A stretch of DNA of 64,000 bases from Phytoseiulus persimilis (lineage: Eukaryota; Arthropoda; Arachnida; Mesostigmata; Phytoseiidae), in contig CM075101.1 of assembly GCA_037576195.1 (NCBI GenBank), forward strand, positions 45,198,001 through 45,262,000, written 5' to 3'. The first letter of the stretch is position 1; every line of letters begins with the position of its first letter. Shown here one piece after another: positions 11,260-21,443 of this stretch. The notes beneath the pieces are model-generated. The model saw only the letters and a program-made list of their open reading frames with translations. It had not been told where the DNA came from and did no database searches. The position numbers and the translations under genes are program-made.

Positions 11260-12485
11260 CTAAGCAATCGAGGCAGATAGACAATTCCCGTTGTCCGCTA
11301 ATGATTCTGCGCAACTGAGAACCATTGCGTAAGTTTCGCAGAGGACTATTCGCACCTATTGAAGAGGAGCAGCCTGATGGTGTCACACCTTGGTGGAAAG
11401 GTAGGAGGAACGCGAATGGTGGGTATCGAGTTGAATATACGTTTCTCGGTATCGAGGCATGGAGCTGTCTTCCGAGGGGCTGAATGTAGAGTCACTTCCA
11501 TGCCCCGTGGCCGAAAAACACGAGAGTAATCTCTCTTCACGATCCAGGGCTCAGTTGCCCTCTCTCAAACCAGCTCGGGATCTGCTTCCGAACCTTCATC
11601 TCCCGAGAGTGCTCCAGCTTAGTCTCTCAGAACTCAGTGGGTATTACAAACACCCGCCTCAACTCATTGAATCGGGGAGTGCCTTCTGAGAGAATCCTCA
11701 AATAACTTTTCGTTTGAGTGCCTATAGATGGCGGCGCGAAGTGGCCAAGCCATCCCGAGGGACTTCAGTGGAACCATTTTGAAGGTTGCTTACCTCCCAG
11801 TGAGTGGTCACATGTGGCATTTCATCCACTTGAAGTTTCAATCGTAAATCACAAATCCAAACACCGACATACATATTTGGTTATCGTTCCCGTGTCCATA
11901 AGATGGATACTGAACTTTGGCACGAGATGAACTTTTTCTTCAGTTCGCACCCATGGTGGTTCCCTATGTGGACGAGAGAGGACAACTACGGGTTCAAGGC
12001 ATGGCAGGTGGAATGTTCGATGCAATCGTCAGAGTGTGTAATATGAGGTGAGCATCACGTTTCATCGCTTCGACGGAAAATGTGTTTGTGCTTGCAAAAG
12101 TTCCGAGCGCTCAACTTTGACAGCTCAAAACTTCGCTTCCAGAAGGCGCAGTAAGATGATGAGATCACAGAGTACGCGGAATATAGTCACCTTTCAGATG
12201 CTACCAAGTTCGTATTGATGTAACAAACGGCCTGCCAACACCGACGGCTTCACTCAGAGGGTCGAAAATCGACGAATCGCAATTTTGCGATTCCGGCGAA
12301 ACCAAGATGATGACTCCCTGTGTTCTCATCATAAAGTTCGTCGGAAACAAAGCTGTTTCAAGAAAAGAGGGATGCGGCCGCTGCAAAGCGGATATATCAG
12401 CCTCTGAAGTTCGGATTTTCAGCCCTCTTGACCACTCTGCTAAGTGAATGGGATATATATTGGCGTTTTCACAAAAAAAAACATC
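11260..12485. other. Inter-copy spacer, no gene recognised
   Basis: Lies just right of the copy 1 breakpoint. I see no conserved frame, splice-coherent exon or repeat here. The SLC13 5' exons that would follow in an intact copy are absent. Confidence 0.5.
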
Positions 12486-12490
12486 TCCCC

Positions 12491-12894
12491 AATAGCCGGG
12501 TTTGGAGCTTCAAGAATATATCATATGATCCAATTCCGGTCTCTTCACCTAAGGCTTGAAATTGCGTGTCGGAATCACGGACTTCAGCTCCGCTAATTGA
12601 GCCGTCCCATGGCTGGCACTGGCTCGTTTTTCCCTGGGAACTCTCGGAAGGCCCTCAAGAACGTCTGCTGTTTTCGTTTCAAAGAACGAATAGAGAGAGC
12701 TCGAAGGCTCTTTGTTGGGCAGACGCATCGGAGAGCCTTTCGACAGTTTGCTGCGAAAATCGTACCAGTGCCAGCCATGGGGCGGCTCAAGCAGCGTAAC
12801 TAAAGCTTGTGATTCCGCCCTCAATTTCAATTCACAGGTGAAGATACCAAAAGTGGATCATATGACATTTTTTTGAAGCTTCGAACCCGGTTAT
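12491..12894. repeat. 404-bp near-palindromic element
   Basis: The two halves are diverged inverted copies with arms of about 200 bp and a centre near 12,692. The outer left segment (CCGGGTTTGGAGCTTCAAG, then TCATATGATCC) pairs with the right segment (GGATCATATGA, then TTGAAGCTTCGAACCCGG). Inner matches include CCCATGGCTGGCACTGG with CCAGTGCCAGCCATGGGG. This symmetry explains why both strands show an ORF beginning MSRPMAGTG. It looks like a foldback or MITE-type hairpin element. No flanking target-site duplication was established. Confidence 0.8.
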
Positions 12895-12899
12895 ACTAA

Positions 12900-14470
12900 A
12901 TACTATGCGGCATGTCAAACTCGCTAGTTAGACATGGGAGATTGAGTATCTTCTGAGAACGCCAATAGTTCTCCAACTCGCTCAGCATGGTGGTCAAAAG
13001 GGCTAGAGATCGAAACATCCATAGCGGATATCTACGCTTCGCAGCGGCAACTTCATGATTCCCAAGAAAAAACAGGGGGTCATGATGTTAGCTTCGCTGG
13101 GATCGCGAAATTCCGATTTTCCGACTTCCCAACATTTCAGTAAAACCGTCGGAGATGGCAGGCCATTCGTTGAATCGGTTCGAGCTTGACAGCATCTGAA
13201 ATTCGACTAAACTCCGCGTAATTTGAGTGTCTTTTCATCTTCGTGCGGAGTTATGAGCTGTGAAAGTTTAGCGCTCAAAACTTTTGCGAGCACCTCATAT
13301 TATGGAAAATCCTAATTGATCAATGAATACCAGCTATGAGCTTCAACTTTCATCTGATGGGAGATATGGAATGCAACTGCCGAACGGGTCCTTCACGGGT
13401 GCTCTGCGAGACATCGAGGACAGGGTTAATATTGATTCTTCTCCTCATTTCACATACCCTTGCGCGAAAAAGCGAACTCCGGCCTGATTCAATTCCTGGC
13501 GTTCGGAACACTGGAGGCATAACGAGGTATTCATACTCATGCATCCTACTCGGCGCGAGTAAAGCGTCGAATGAGTTACGTCTACTCCATTTCAGACTGT
13601 GGATATGACAGTGAATCTATATTTTTCGAACAACCCGGCCCTGATCGACCGTCTTCGGATCACTCAGACCTCGCTTTGGGGAAAAGCTTGCCTGTTGTCG
13701 GCCATGAGAACGGCCTACGTTTCCACTCCTGTACCATTCACAGAAGCTTTCGACTATTGGGTTAGTGGGTAACAAGATTTATTCGATAATAATGACTTTC
13801 GGTGAGTGGAATTCGTGTATCGTATTCCCTGTTGCAAGCCGGGGCAGACAATCGCATGTATCGAAAAGTCATCATGTGACATTCTCACGATCGTGTACAC
13901 GACATAAGATCGTAAGCAAGAGTGGGGCACGAACGGAACGCTCCGTCGTACTTCGCAGCCGAAGATACTGCCCCGAAGCGAATTACGCCTCCGATTCAGC
14001 GGGAACTCTTCCCAACAGAAGAAACAGGTTCCATGTTCAGCCAATACATGTGATCGAAGATGTGTTCTCCTTGAGGGCTGAGATCACTTTCTGGAGATCT
14101 TCAATCAGAGACAGATTATGGGAAGTTGACCATGGGTGCGTATTCCAGGGGGAGGAAATTGGGCATGTTGAAAACCGGCTCTGGGCTGGCCAAATGTTGA
14201 ACCTCAGAAGAGAAGAGAGTCGAAAATTGGAGAGAATGGTCGGAAGAACAGGAGGTACGGGAAACATGGGGAGCACGAAGGTGTCGATGAAGTGAACTCG
14301 GAGCTGACCGCCGATAAGGGGCAGACGGCAGTGAAGGCGTATATATCAGTTCCGCAGGGAGTTCCTGATGACGGAAGCAGCAGGATGAAGCCAAGAACGG
14401 AAAGCTATGGAGCGTTTCGGCCTGCGCCAGCTGATGATAGCTGTCGATCTTAGAGTTCCCTCATCATCAG
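12900..14470. other. Inter-copy spacer, no gene recognised
   Basis: Between the palindrome and the left edge of copy 2. A 176-codon plus frame at 13,768-14,295 shows no domain and has open antisense frames, so I do not call it. Nothing else is recognised. Confidence 0.45.
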
Positions 14471-15910
14471 GCAGTGAACCAGGGCGTTCAGAAAGTTAAT
14501 GGTTGACTACAAGGAGAGATGGGTAGTTCTGCAAAGGAGGGAAAAGGAGTCACATCGTACGTAGGGGCACACGAGCTCGCACGTGCCAGATATTGTCGCG
14601 GGAAGACGAATGAGCGGTCCAAATCGGGGCCCAATTTTAGCTTCTCTCAAATAACAGCATAGCTTTAGCGGCTTGGTTTCGAAATAGATAGCGTATGGTT
14701 TCTGGAATGGGTATTCCACTGAGTTGACGGGTGAATGTGACGAGAACTGCTCGCTCTTGCCGACGAATAATACATGATTTCCACTCTGTTACGAAGTTCG
14801 TGCAATGCGTACACTTTCGATGAGTCTCTGAAGAGGAACGTCCAACAAACGAGAACAATAATTCGGGTCTTGTGAGGAGGAGCGAATTGGAAGCTTGCTT
14901 GTGTTAGTCACAAGGAGCAGCGCTTTGCAGGCAAAACAAATTTGGATAGATCTGATGAAACGGGATGAAGCTGTGATTGAAAGTGAATAACATCCATCAA
15001 AAATCCATTAAAGGTTGATGAAGCGGAAATGATCATGAGCTACTAATCAAAATTTTGTTCTAGTAGTGGAGACCGGATGTCTGAGTATTGTTTTCGGTCA
15101 GGAATCAATGCGAAAGCAGCTGGTGATGGACTTGAGGAGAGATTATCGTCTCCTCGCGTCGTTCAAGTCATAATAGACGCCGTTCAGCGCATCACAACGG
15201 CGCTTTGTTGGGGTCTCAGTGAAGGTTCCATGTGAGGCTTTGTCACGTTGGAACCCGCCGTTCTGTTCGCCTTCTCCTAGGGAGAAACCCTGAGAGCTTT
15301 CAGGAAGATTGATCGGAACGATGAGCTCCGAGATCAGTCCAAGACCTTGAAAAACTTCGAACCGAACGACCCTTTCCGAAGGTATCGCCGACCTTCCCAA
15401 CAGGATTATCAGGACAACTCCGTCCCTGGACCTCTCACTGCCAGTAGAAAGACGTGCTTCTAAAGTATATTCCCAGGAGTTACCATTAACAGCAGAATCC
15501 CGATACTCCATGGCTTCTGGGGGATCGTGTCACGAAATCCTGAAGCCATCTATTGGAACTTTGTACTGCAGGGACTTGATTGGCAAATGGAGTTCACAAT
15601 AATCCCAAGAATTCTCGGGTCCAGAAGGGATTCCGAGAGCGAACGAAACGGGTGTCGGAGTGCTCATGTGGCGCAAGGACACATGCGAACAAACACACAT
15701 TTTTCGCTTGCAAGAACAGGTTCTCCGGCATCGTTGACAGCCCCTCGGTACTCTACCGATCACGACCTCGATTCTGTGCAAACGGTTGGGTGCAATATTT
15801 TCATCTTGCCTCTCAGCCGCACCCGCTCGATTTTCGAGCCTCAACCCCTGGTTTGATTGAATCGTCATTTCGGTTCTATCTAGGGCTTCATAATTTGAAA
15901 TCTGTTTCAG

Positions 15911-16879
15911 AGCTGGTATGCAATTCTGATCAGCTCGACGGTCGTCATGCTTTTCCTCACTTTCGAACCCTGGCTCAGGCATGGCGCTTCCTGCAATCTC
16001 AAAAACATTTTCCGATCGCTTTCCATCGTATTCCAAACACTCCTGCAAGAAAGTGAGTACATAAACCGTCCACATGAGGGCAGTGCACGGTTTCCTCATC
16101 GAAGCGGTCCGTTCGATTGAGGAGAATTCGGATAAGGAAGCCCTGATTCGAAGAACTGTTCGGAATTCTCAACTTCCAGCGACCAAAGAGCAACTCACGG
16201 GTGATCTCTCCCAATTCATCGGGGGGTTGTGGATTCTGGCAACGTTTATCCTCTCGGAAAGTTATCGCTGCAACGGAAAAGCAAACCTGGTGGTGCAGTC
16301 TCCCACTCCGAGAATCACTACTTTCAAGGATCTGTTCGTGAAGACGGATGTCAAGCTGTACTTCCCTGACAATACGCCAACGCATCACTACATGCTGGTT
16401 TGTAGACCTCTCTTCTTTTCGGAGCATGATTCCTCCGTCAGTTGCTCAGTCGAACCACCATATTTTACCGCTATTTAGAAACCTCAGGGAATGCTCTCCT
16501 GGTTCCAGACTTTCCCGGGCAAAGATGGAGAAAACTATAGAAGCTTTGAGAATTCTTTTGGATCACCTCGTAAAGCGGAAGATCTCTATGGAGACGATTT
16601 AATCGATGAGGCACTCGAACGGAGAGCCGTTCTACTCACGGACACTGTCAGCGCAGCTTTCATGGTCAGCGAACCGCTCAACGAATCGTCCTCGGAGTTT
16701 TTCTGATCTAAAGAATCATTTTAGCGCTGAGGTTGTTCGCTGCAGATTACGAAATTTTGCAAGGAGCGGAAGAATTCCTACTTCTACATTGGCTGGCAAG
16801 ATCAAGTCTCATTCACGCCTGCAGCGTGGGTCGCCGGACACCATCTCGGGAAGGAGTTCAACGATATGATGGATCAAAA
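15911..16879 (+). CDS. Ionotropic receptor-like gene, copy 2 (partial model)
   Basis: Putative chemosensory IR of the iGluR superfamily, a plasma-membrane ligand-gated channel. Exons whose phases join: 15911-16052 (M1 SWYAILISSTVVMLFLTF, then pore region IFRSLSIVFQTLLQE), 16084-16397 (M3 LWILATFILSESYRC, then TFKDLF), 16509-16664 (S2, LYGDDLIDEALERRAVLLTD) and 16746-16879 (FCKERKNSYFYIGW...HHLGKEFNDMM, the usual post-S2 pattern). No stops occur in this model. A possible S1 exon starts at about 15,477 (frame IYWNFVLQGLDWQMEFTIIP). The SYTANLAAF motif of true iGluR M3 is replaced by SESYRCNGKA, as expected for a divergent IR. The start codon and M4 exon were not located. The paralogue at 2,475-3,454 is broken. 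Confidence 0.72.
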
Positions 16880-16899
16880 GTATGAATTACTAGGACTTT

Positions 16900-18905
16900 A
16901 AGGAGTTCTCATGGAAATCAGGAGTCAGGGCTGAGGCACGTGCTCCCAGTCGGAACACAGGGACTCATGGAGGCTGGCACCCGAGCGTACCTGATCGCTC
17001 TTTCCACCGTGTTCGCATTTGAAACCGCGAAACAGATCGAGCCAGCGTCGAGTTTTCCCAACCAGCCAGCGAAGGTCGAGTCTAGCGGCGCGGGGTCTCG
17101 AGTTTCCGGGATGGGGGATTGAGCAGGACGACCCGTCGAAATCTTAGGAGTTCTTGAACGCCGACAGTGGGGGGTTCAGAAAACTTTCAAGCGTCCTCAA
17201 GTTTTCGGGTTTCGACTCCCTCAAAGTCCTGATCGGGGTTCGCAGAGATCGGCGAGTCCGAGTCCACGAGTCCAAATTCTTCGGGCTCGTAACACTGCGA
17301 ATTTGTTCTACGACGGCCCCCAGAAACCTCGAATACCTCGGAAGGTATTATCAGAACGACGTATCACACGCAGAAACCGCGGAATACATGGATCCGGCTT
17401 CAAGTACGAGAATTTCAGATTCACGAGTCTGCGACCCCTAGTCTTGATACAGAAAAAAAAAACAATTCCGGTATTGAAGCACAAGCCTCAGCTCAACTCT
17501 CAGAGGAAACGCTTTTGTTCCTCGGACGGATTCAAGACTCCTGCGAGGATGCGACCAACATCTAACCTTTTGATGACTCGATTCCAGGCTCTTGTGGCTT
17601 ATTGCGTTTGGTGTGCCCTTTCCGAGGCAGATTTCTCCAGACGTCGTGAGTTCCGGCTGTCTTGTCGGAAGGAATCTCCAACCTGCCGACACTGCGGAGC
17701 CCCTTGGCTACCAAGGAGTCGTCTTCGGTTTCAAGCTGCATGCAGCATTGTTGGTGAGTCGCAGATTGTTGGGTGGAACGGGCTCGATTCCTGTTCGGGT
17801 TTGATCCGGTCCAATCTGTTCGAACCACATCTGATGAGACAGTCACTCGCCACGCGATCTGGACTCAAGCCGACCCTCGGCTCGAAAGTCTTCAACGGTG
17901 ACTCGTAAAGGAGTGCAGTACAGGGCCAGCAGAATGCGATCATATCTCACTGACGTTCTTCAATTCTCTGTTCCAGGTTTTTTGTCTCTTCTCTTTCTCC
18001 CTGGAACTCCTGTGCTCCTACGTGGAGCGTAGACTCCTTCGAAAGCGAGGCATCTGATCTGCGTCAACAATGTCGGCAGCGCAGGGCCAGACGCTGCAGG
18101 ACGCGGCGATAACTGTGGAACTCACATGATCTTCGATTAGGAATCGAAGAGGGCTGTGTCAGATCACCGGTCCTCGTCAGATGCAGTACTGAGCGATGAG
18201 CGAGAATTTTTCGAAAAAACTTTGAATATACTTTTTCTCCTTATACCTAGATCAACCGATCATTATTAGCGTGGCACCAGAGCAAATAAGACCTGAAACC
18301 TTCGATAGCAGCGGAACAGAACACTTGGAGTACTGTAAGAGAATCAGCTGAGAGATGAGCGGAGGATGATCAATCGAATCTCAGTGCTCTCGTCGAACGT
18401 GTTTCCGATCGGAATCATACGACGCGCATACCACGTGCTGAAGAAGATGAACTCCCAGTTCTTTCCAGCATCTAGCCTCTCAAACGAATCAAGAATCCTG
18501 TATGACTGTACCCCAGAACACCGAGAAAGAGACGGTAATGCTCATCTATCAGACTTGACCTTGATCATGCTGTGCGAGAAAAATCATGCTCCGGAGGGCG
18601 TGCAAGAGTTTCCACAGGAAAGCTCTGTTTCCAGTCCTTGCTCTCTCGAGTTCAACTCTCAGTAAGACGCCGTATCCAAGCAAGCAGATAATGCAAGTTG
18701 ACTCCTGGCCATGGGGCGGGTCACTTTCTGATCCTGAAGAGAACGGTTTTAGGCTCTTGAATGAGCCAAGACTCTCTACGAACGCTCTCTCATCAAGTCT
18801 CTTCTGGGAAACGTCACTAGGACTCAATATCAGGTCCGATCTACCTGAATCCATTCAAATCGATCCCTGTTCCAAGAGTTCCTTCAACAGTCGATCGAGA
18901 TGAAG
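16900..18905. other. Conserved but unassigned duplicated block
   Basis: Counterpart of 3,600-7,740. Positions 17,500-18,900 are clearly similar to copy 1. A frame near 16,960-17,030 reads LMEAGTRAYLIALS, which would suit the segment before an IR M4 helix, but the splice phase does not close with 16,879. An ORF at 18,586-18,903 starts in a conserved stretch but has no known domain. Confidence 0.5.
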
Positions 18906-19167
18906 CCTACTTGACTACTCTCACAAAGCGTTTTTGTTGGCGCCGAAAAGCTCACTTGTTCCCTCAGAGCTGCTTCTCGAATAGACTCTCTCACGACCGG
19001 TGCTATGTATCCATTCTTCATTGGAAATCTCTCCTACCGCATCGGCCTCGACGGCGGTCGTTTCAGCCTTCGGCGGCAGGTCGACCTCGTGTAGCACCCT
19101 GATATCGCTCGTCGTCCTCGATATCTCGCCTCTCCCCTGCTCTCATGTAATCTACTGCATACATCGA

Positions 19168-19208
19168 CCCTACGATATAGGAGAATAAATTTCTCCTATA
19201 TCGTAGGG
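19168..19208. repeat. Perfect 18-bp hairpin
   Basis: CCCTACG...AGGAGAA at 19,168-19,185 is followed by a 5-base TAAAT loop and the exact reverse complement at 19,191-19,208. It lies in copy-2-specific DNA next to the MULE remnant. It could be a terminal hairpin of a mobile element (for example Helitron-like) or a recent small palindrome. I see no gene it would terminate. Confidence 0.85.
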
Positions 19209-19769
19209 CCAATGCTCTCCCCGCAGTTTCATTCCGCGTGTTTGCTCCTTTCCTCATTTTGCCTTGCTTCATAGCGACGACCTGTTTTCCATGGCACGTA
19301 AAATCAGTAAGCCGGGGCCCGGCTAGTTGTGCATGGATACTCACGAACGAGGAGTTTAGGAACTTCCGTTGAAAGCAAGAATAATTCTGTGTGATATGCG
19401 GCCGGCGTGAAACTTCGTGGTAACTCCGGAAGTCCGAATAAACTCCACCATCATATTGTTCGTCTTCCCTAGAGTTAGGGTCGCTGAGGGCCCAAAGAGG
19501 TTGGGGATCACTCATCTGGAAACTATATCCATCTAGTCTATCGGCATCAATTCTGTCGATCCCCCGCGGACCCGTTTGGTGTGGAAGGCCAGAGGTGTCT
19601 CCCGAGTGCTGGCGCACACCCCGCATGGCGAGCGCGAGGAGCCGAGCGCTTCGCGGATCTGAGCTGTTTTGAACTCCGTTGCACGAATCTCCGAACCAGT
19701 CAAGAGTGGGAATCCTCCCATTCCGGATGCCCCGAAAACGGTGATCCCCGCACCGACACAGAACTTGAA

Positions 19770-20240
19770 AGCCTGGTTATCCTGGCTCAGGAGCCCCGAG
19801 CATCGGAGATTTTCCTTCCAGCTCCCTGTGGGATGGATTCAGCATTCTCCAATGATCGCTGATGCGGAGTTGAGTTTAGTCGCGTTGATAGCAGATATTT
19901 CGAAATGGCAGCTGACATACTCGAGATTGATTCTCGGATGCAGCCCACGAATCAGTCTGATCATTTCCTCGAATGTCTTCTGTTTACCCTACGGCACCAA
20001 ATCATGTAAAGAGGATGGGTTGAACTCTTTGACGAGTATGGCTTGAACTTGCTCGGATCGAGACATTTCCATCGACGAACCATGTTTTGCGAATTTCGAG
20101 ACTTCCGAGAGTTTCTTCCAGGTCTTCGGGGATGCTTGATCGAACGAGACGCCCGTGACCGTTCCTAGAACAGCTCGACTTGGGACTTTTTTCCTCGGGG
20201 CTGGCTGTACTATCATGCATCCATGAGGGAATCATCGAGC
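19770..20240 (-). mobile_element. MULE (Mutator-like) transposase remnant
   Basis: Minus frames from 20,235 down read in MULE order. First comes IPEDLEETL...TWFVDGN, matching the region of the first catalytic Asp. After a frameshift comes FEEMIRLIRGLHPRINLEYV, then HFEISAINA where the DFExAAI block with the second Asp is expected, then a GECWIHP-like segment matching the GCxFH motif. A run like SWKENLRCSGL follows. There is a frameshift near 20,010-20,040 and the second Asp is not retained. It sits in DNA absent from copy 1. Downstream minus frames (19,063-19,770) are open but unassigned. Confidence 0.6.
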
Positions 20241-20244
20241 CTGC

Positions 20245-21090
20245 GTACGCACGTTAGCCACGTCGTCTGAGTGCTTTTAGAAGGTTGGACAGAAAATTTC
20301 ATGCACAAATTCCACCCAACTCCTTCCGCTGGGCGTCCGGCGTGGATTCAGAATGTATAACAATCAGCTCCGCAAAAACAATGCGCGGGCAGTGATTTTC
20401 AGAGTTCGGTTTTTGGAGATGTGAGAGCTGTGAGTAATTCGGCGAAGGCGATTCGGTGTCCTCAGGAGCGACGTACAGAGTGAACACCGGAGAGCAAAGC
20501 CGTTGAACCCAGATAATTTGACTCCTGCTGCATTCGAAAACGTTCGAAGTTCGGCGAGCTGAAAAACACTTAGGCACGGTTTGGATACGAATTTTAATAA
20601 TCAACTCTATGGGGTGATTATGAGCGAAGGTCCTCCTTCTTGTCCGCCACCCCGGCAATAACATAATAAGAAACGATCCAATCGGGCAATTCTTCGTAGT
20701 GGTCTTTAGCTGAGGACTTTGCGCGTATTTTCTGAACGGGTCGAGCTCGATTCTGGATAGCATGCCACTCTACCCCTGAGGAGCTCAGCGCTCGAGCCTC
20801 GCGTGAGGTCAAGCGTTGATCTTCTATTTTTGGGAATACATACTTTCGCGAGCAACTGTTTTCCTCGGTGAAGCATTCTAAAAAGAAGAACCAAACTCGC
20901 TCTCTCAGAGTCAATACAAGCCAACCTTGAGGGTAGCTTGGTCATGTTGGAATTTCGAGATAACGATCGGTTTCAAGATCAGTGATACAATCCATTCTTT
21001 TTTATTCCTTATGTGTACCTTGTGTGTTATCTCTTTTCCTCATCTTCTATACTTCATATTGACGACCCTGTTCTCCATTGCCCGTAAAAT
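20245..21090. other. Copy-2-specific DNA, no gene recognised
   Basis: Continues the insertion that separates the duplicated blocks. A 98-codon minus frame at 20,618-20,914 has no known domain but may belong to the same element as the MULE remnant. Confidence 0.4.
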
Positions 21091-21443
21091 CAGTCCTGCG
21101 TCTGTGAGAAGAACCTTCCCCTCATCCTCTCCCCCACCATGCTCCTAACATCCCTGATCGAAGACTCTGTACAAACTTTTGAGCGATTCCCGTTTAAAAT
21201 CTCCACTCTGTACAGACTTGCCATTCGTTTCCATGGTCACAGACGAGAAGAATCGTGGTCTTTCGAGACGATTCACACGCATAGTGAGGAGTTTTGTGCC
21301 ATCGATGCTGTGGGATCGATCTCAACATGCGGCCCAAATCGCACGGTGCAGGCGAGCGAAAACCGGTGACCATACTAATACATCGGTCGCGCCTCCTTGT
21401 TTTCCTCTCGAATACAGCTTGCCCCGTCACCATTCATAGATGA

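Noticed and set aside
12566..12803. Four overlapping ORFs on both strands sharing MSRPMAGTG
   Set aside because: They are produced by the palindromic symmetry of 12,491-12,894, not by a gene.
16509..16879. Carboxylesterase reading of the IR S2 exons
   Set aside because: I first considered an esterase C-terminus, but the upstream M1-pore-M3 exons in phase and the FND segment fit an ionotropic receptor; no catalytic Ser motif was found.
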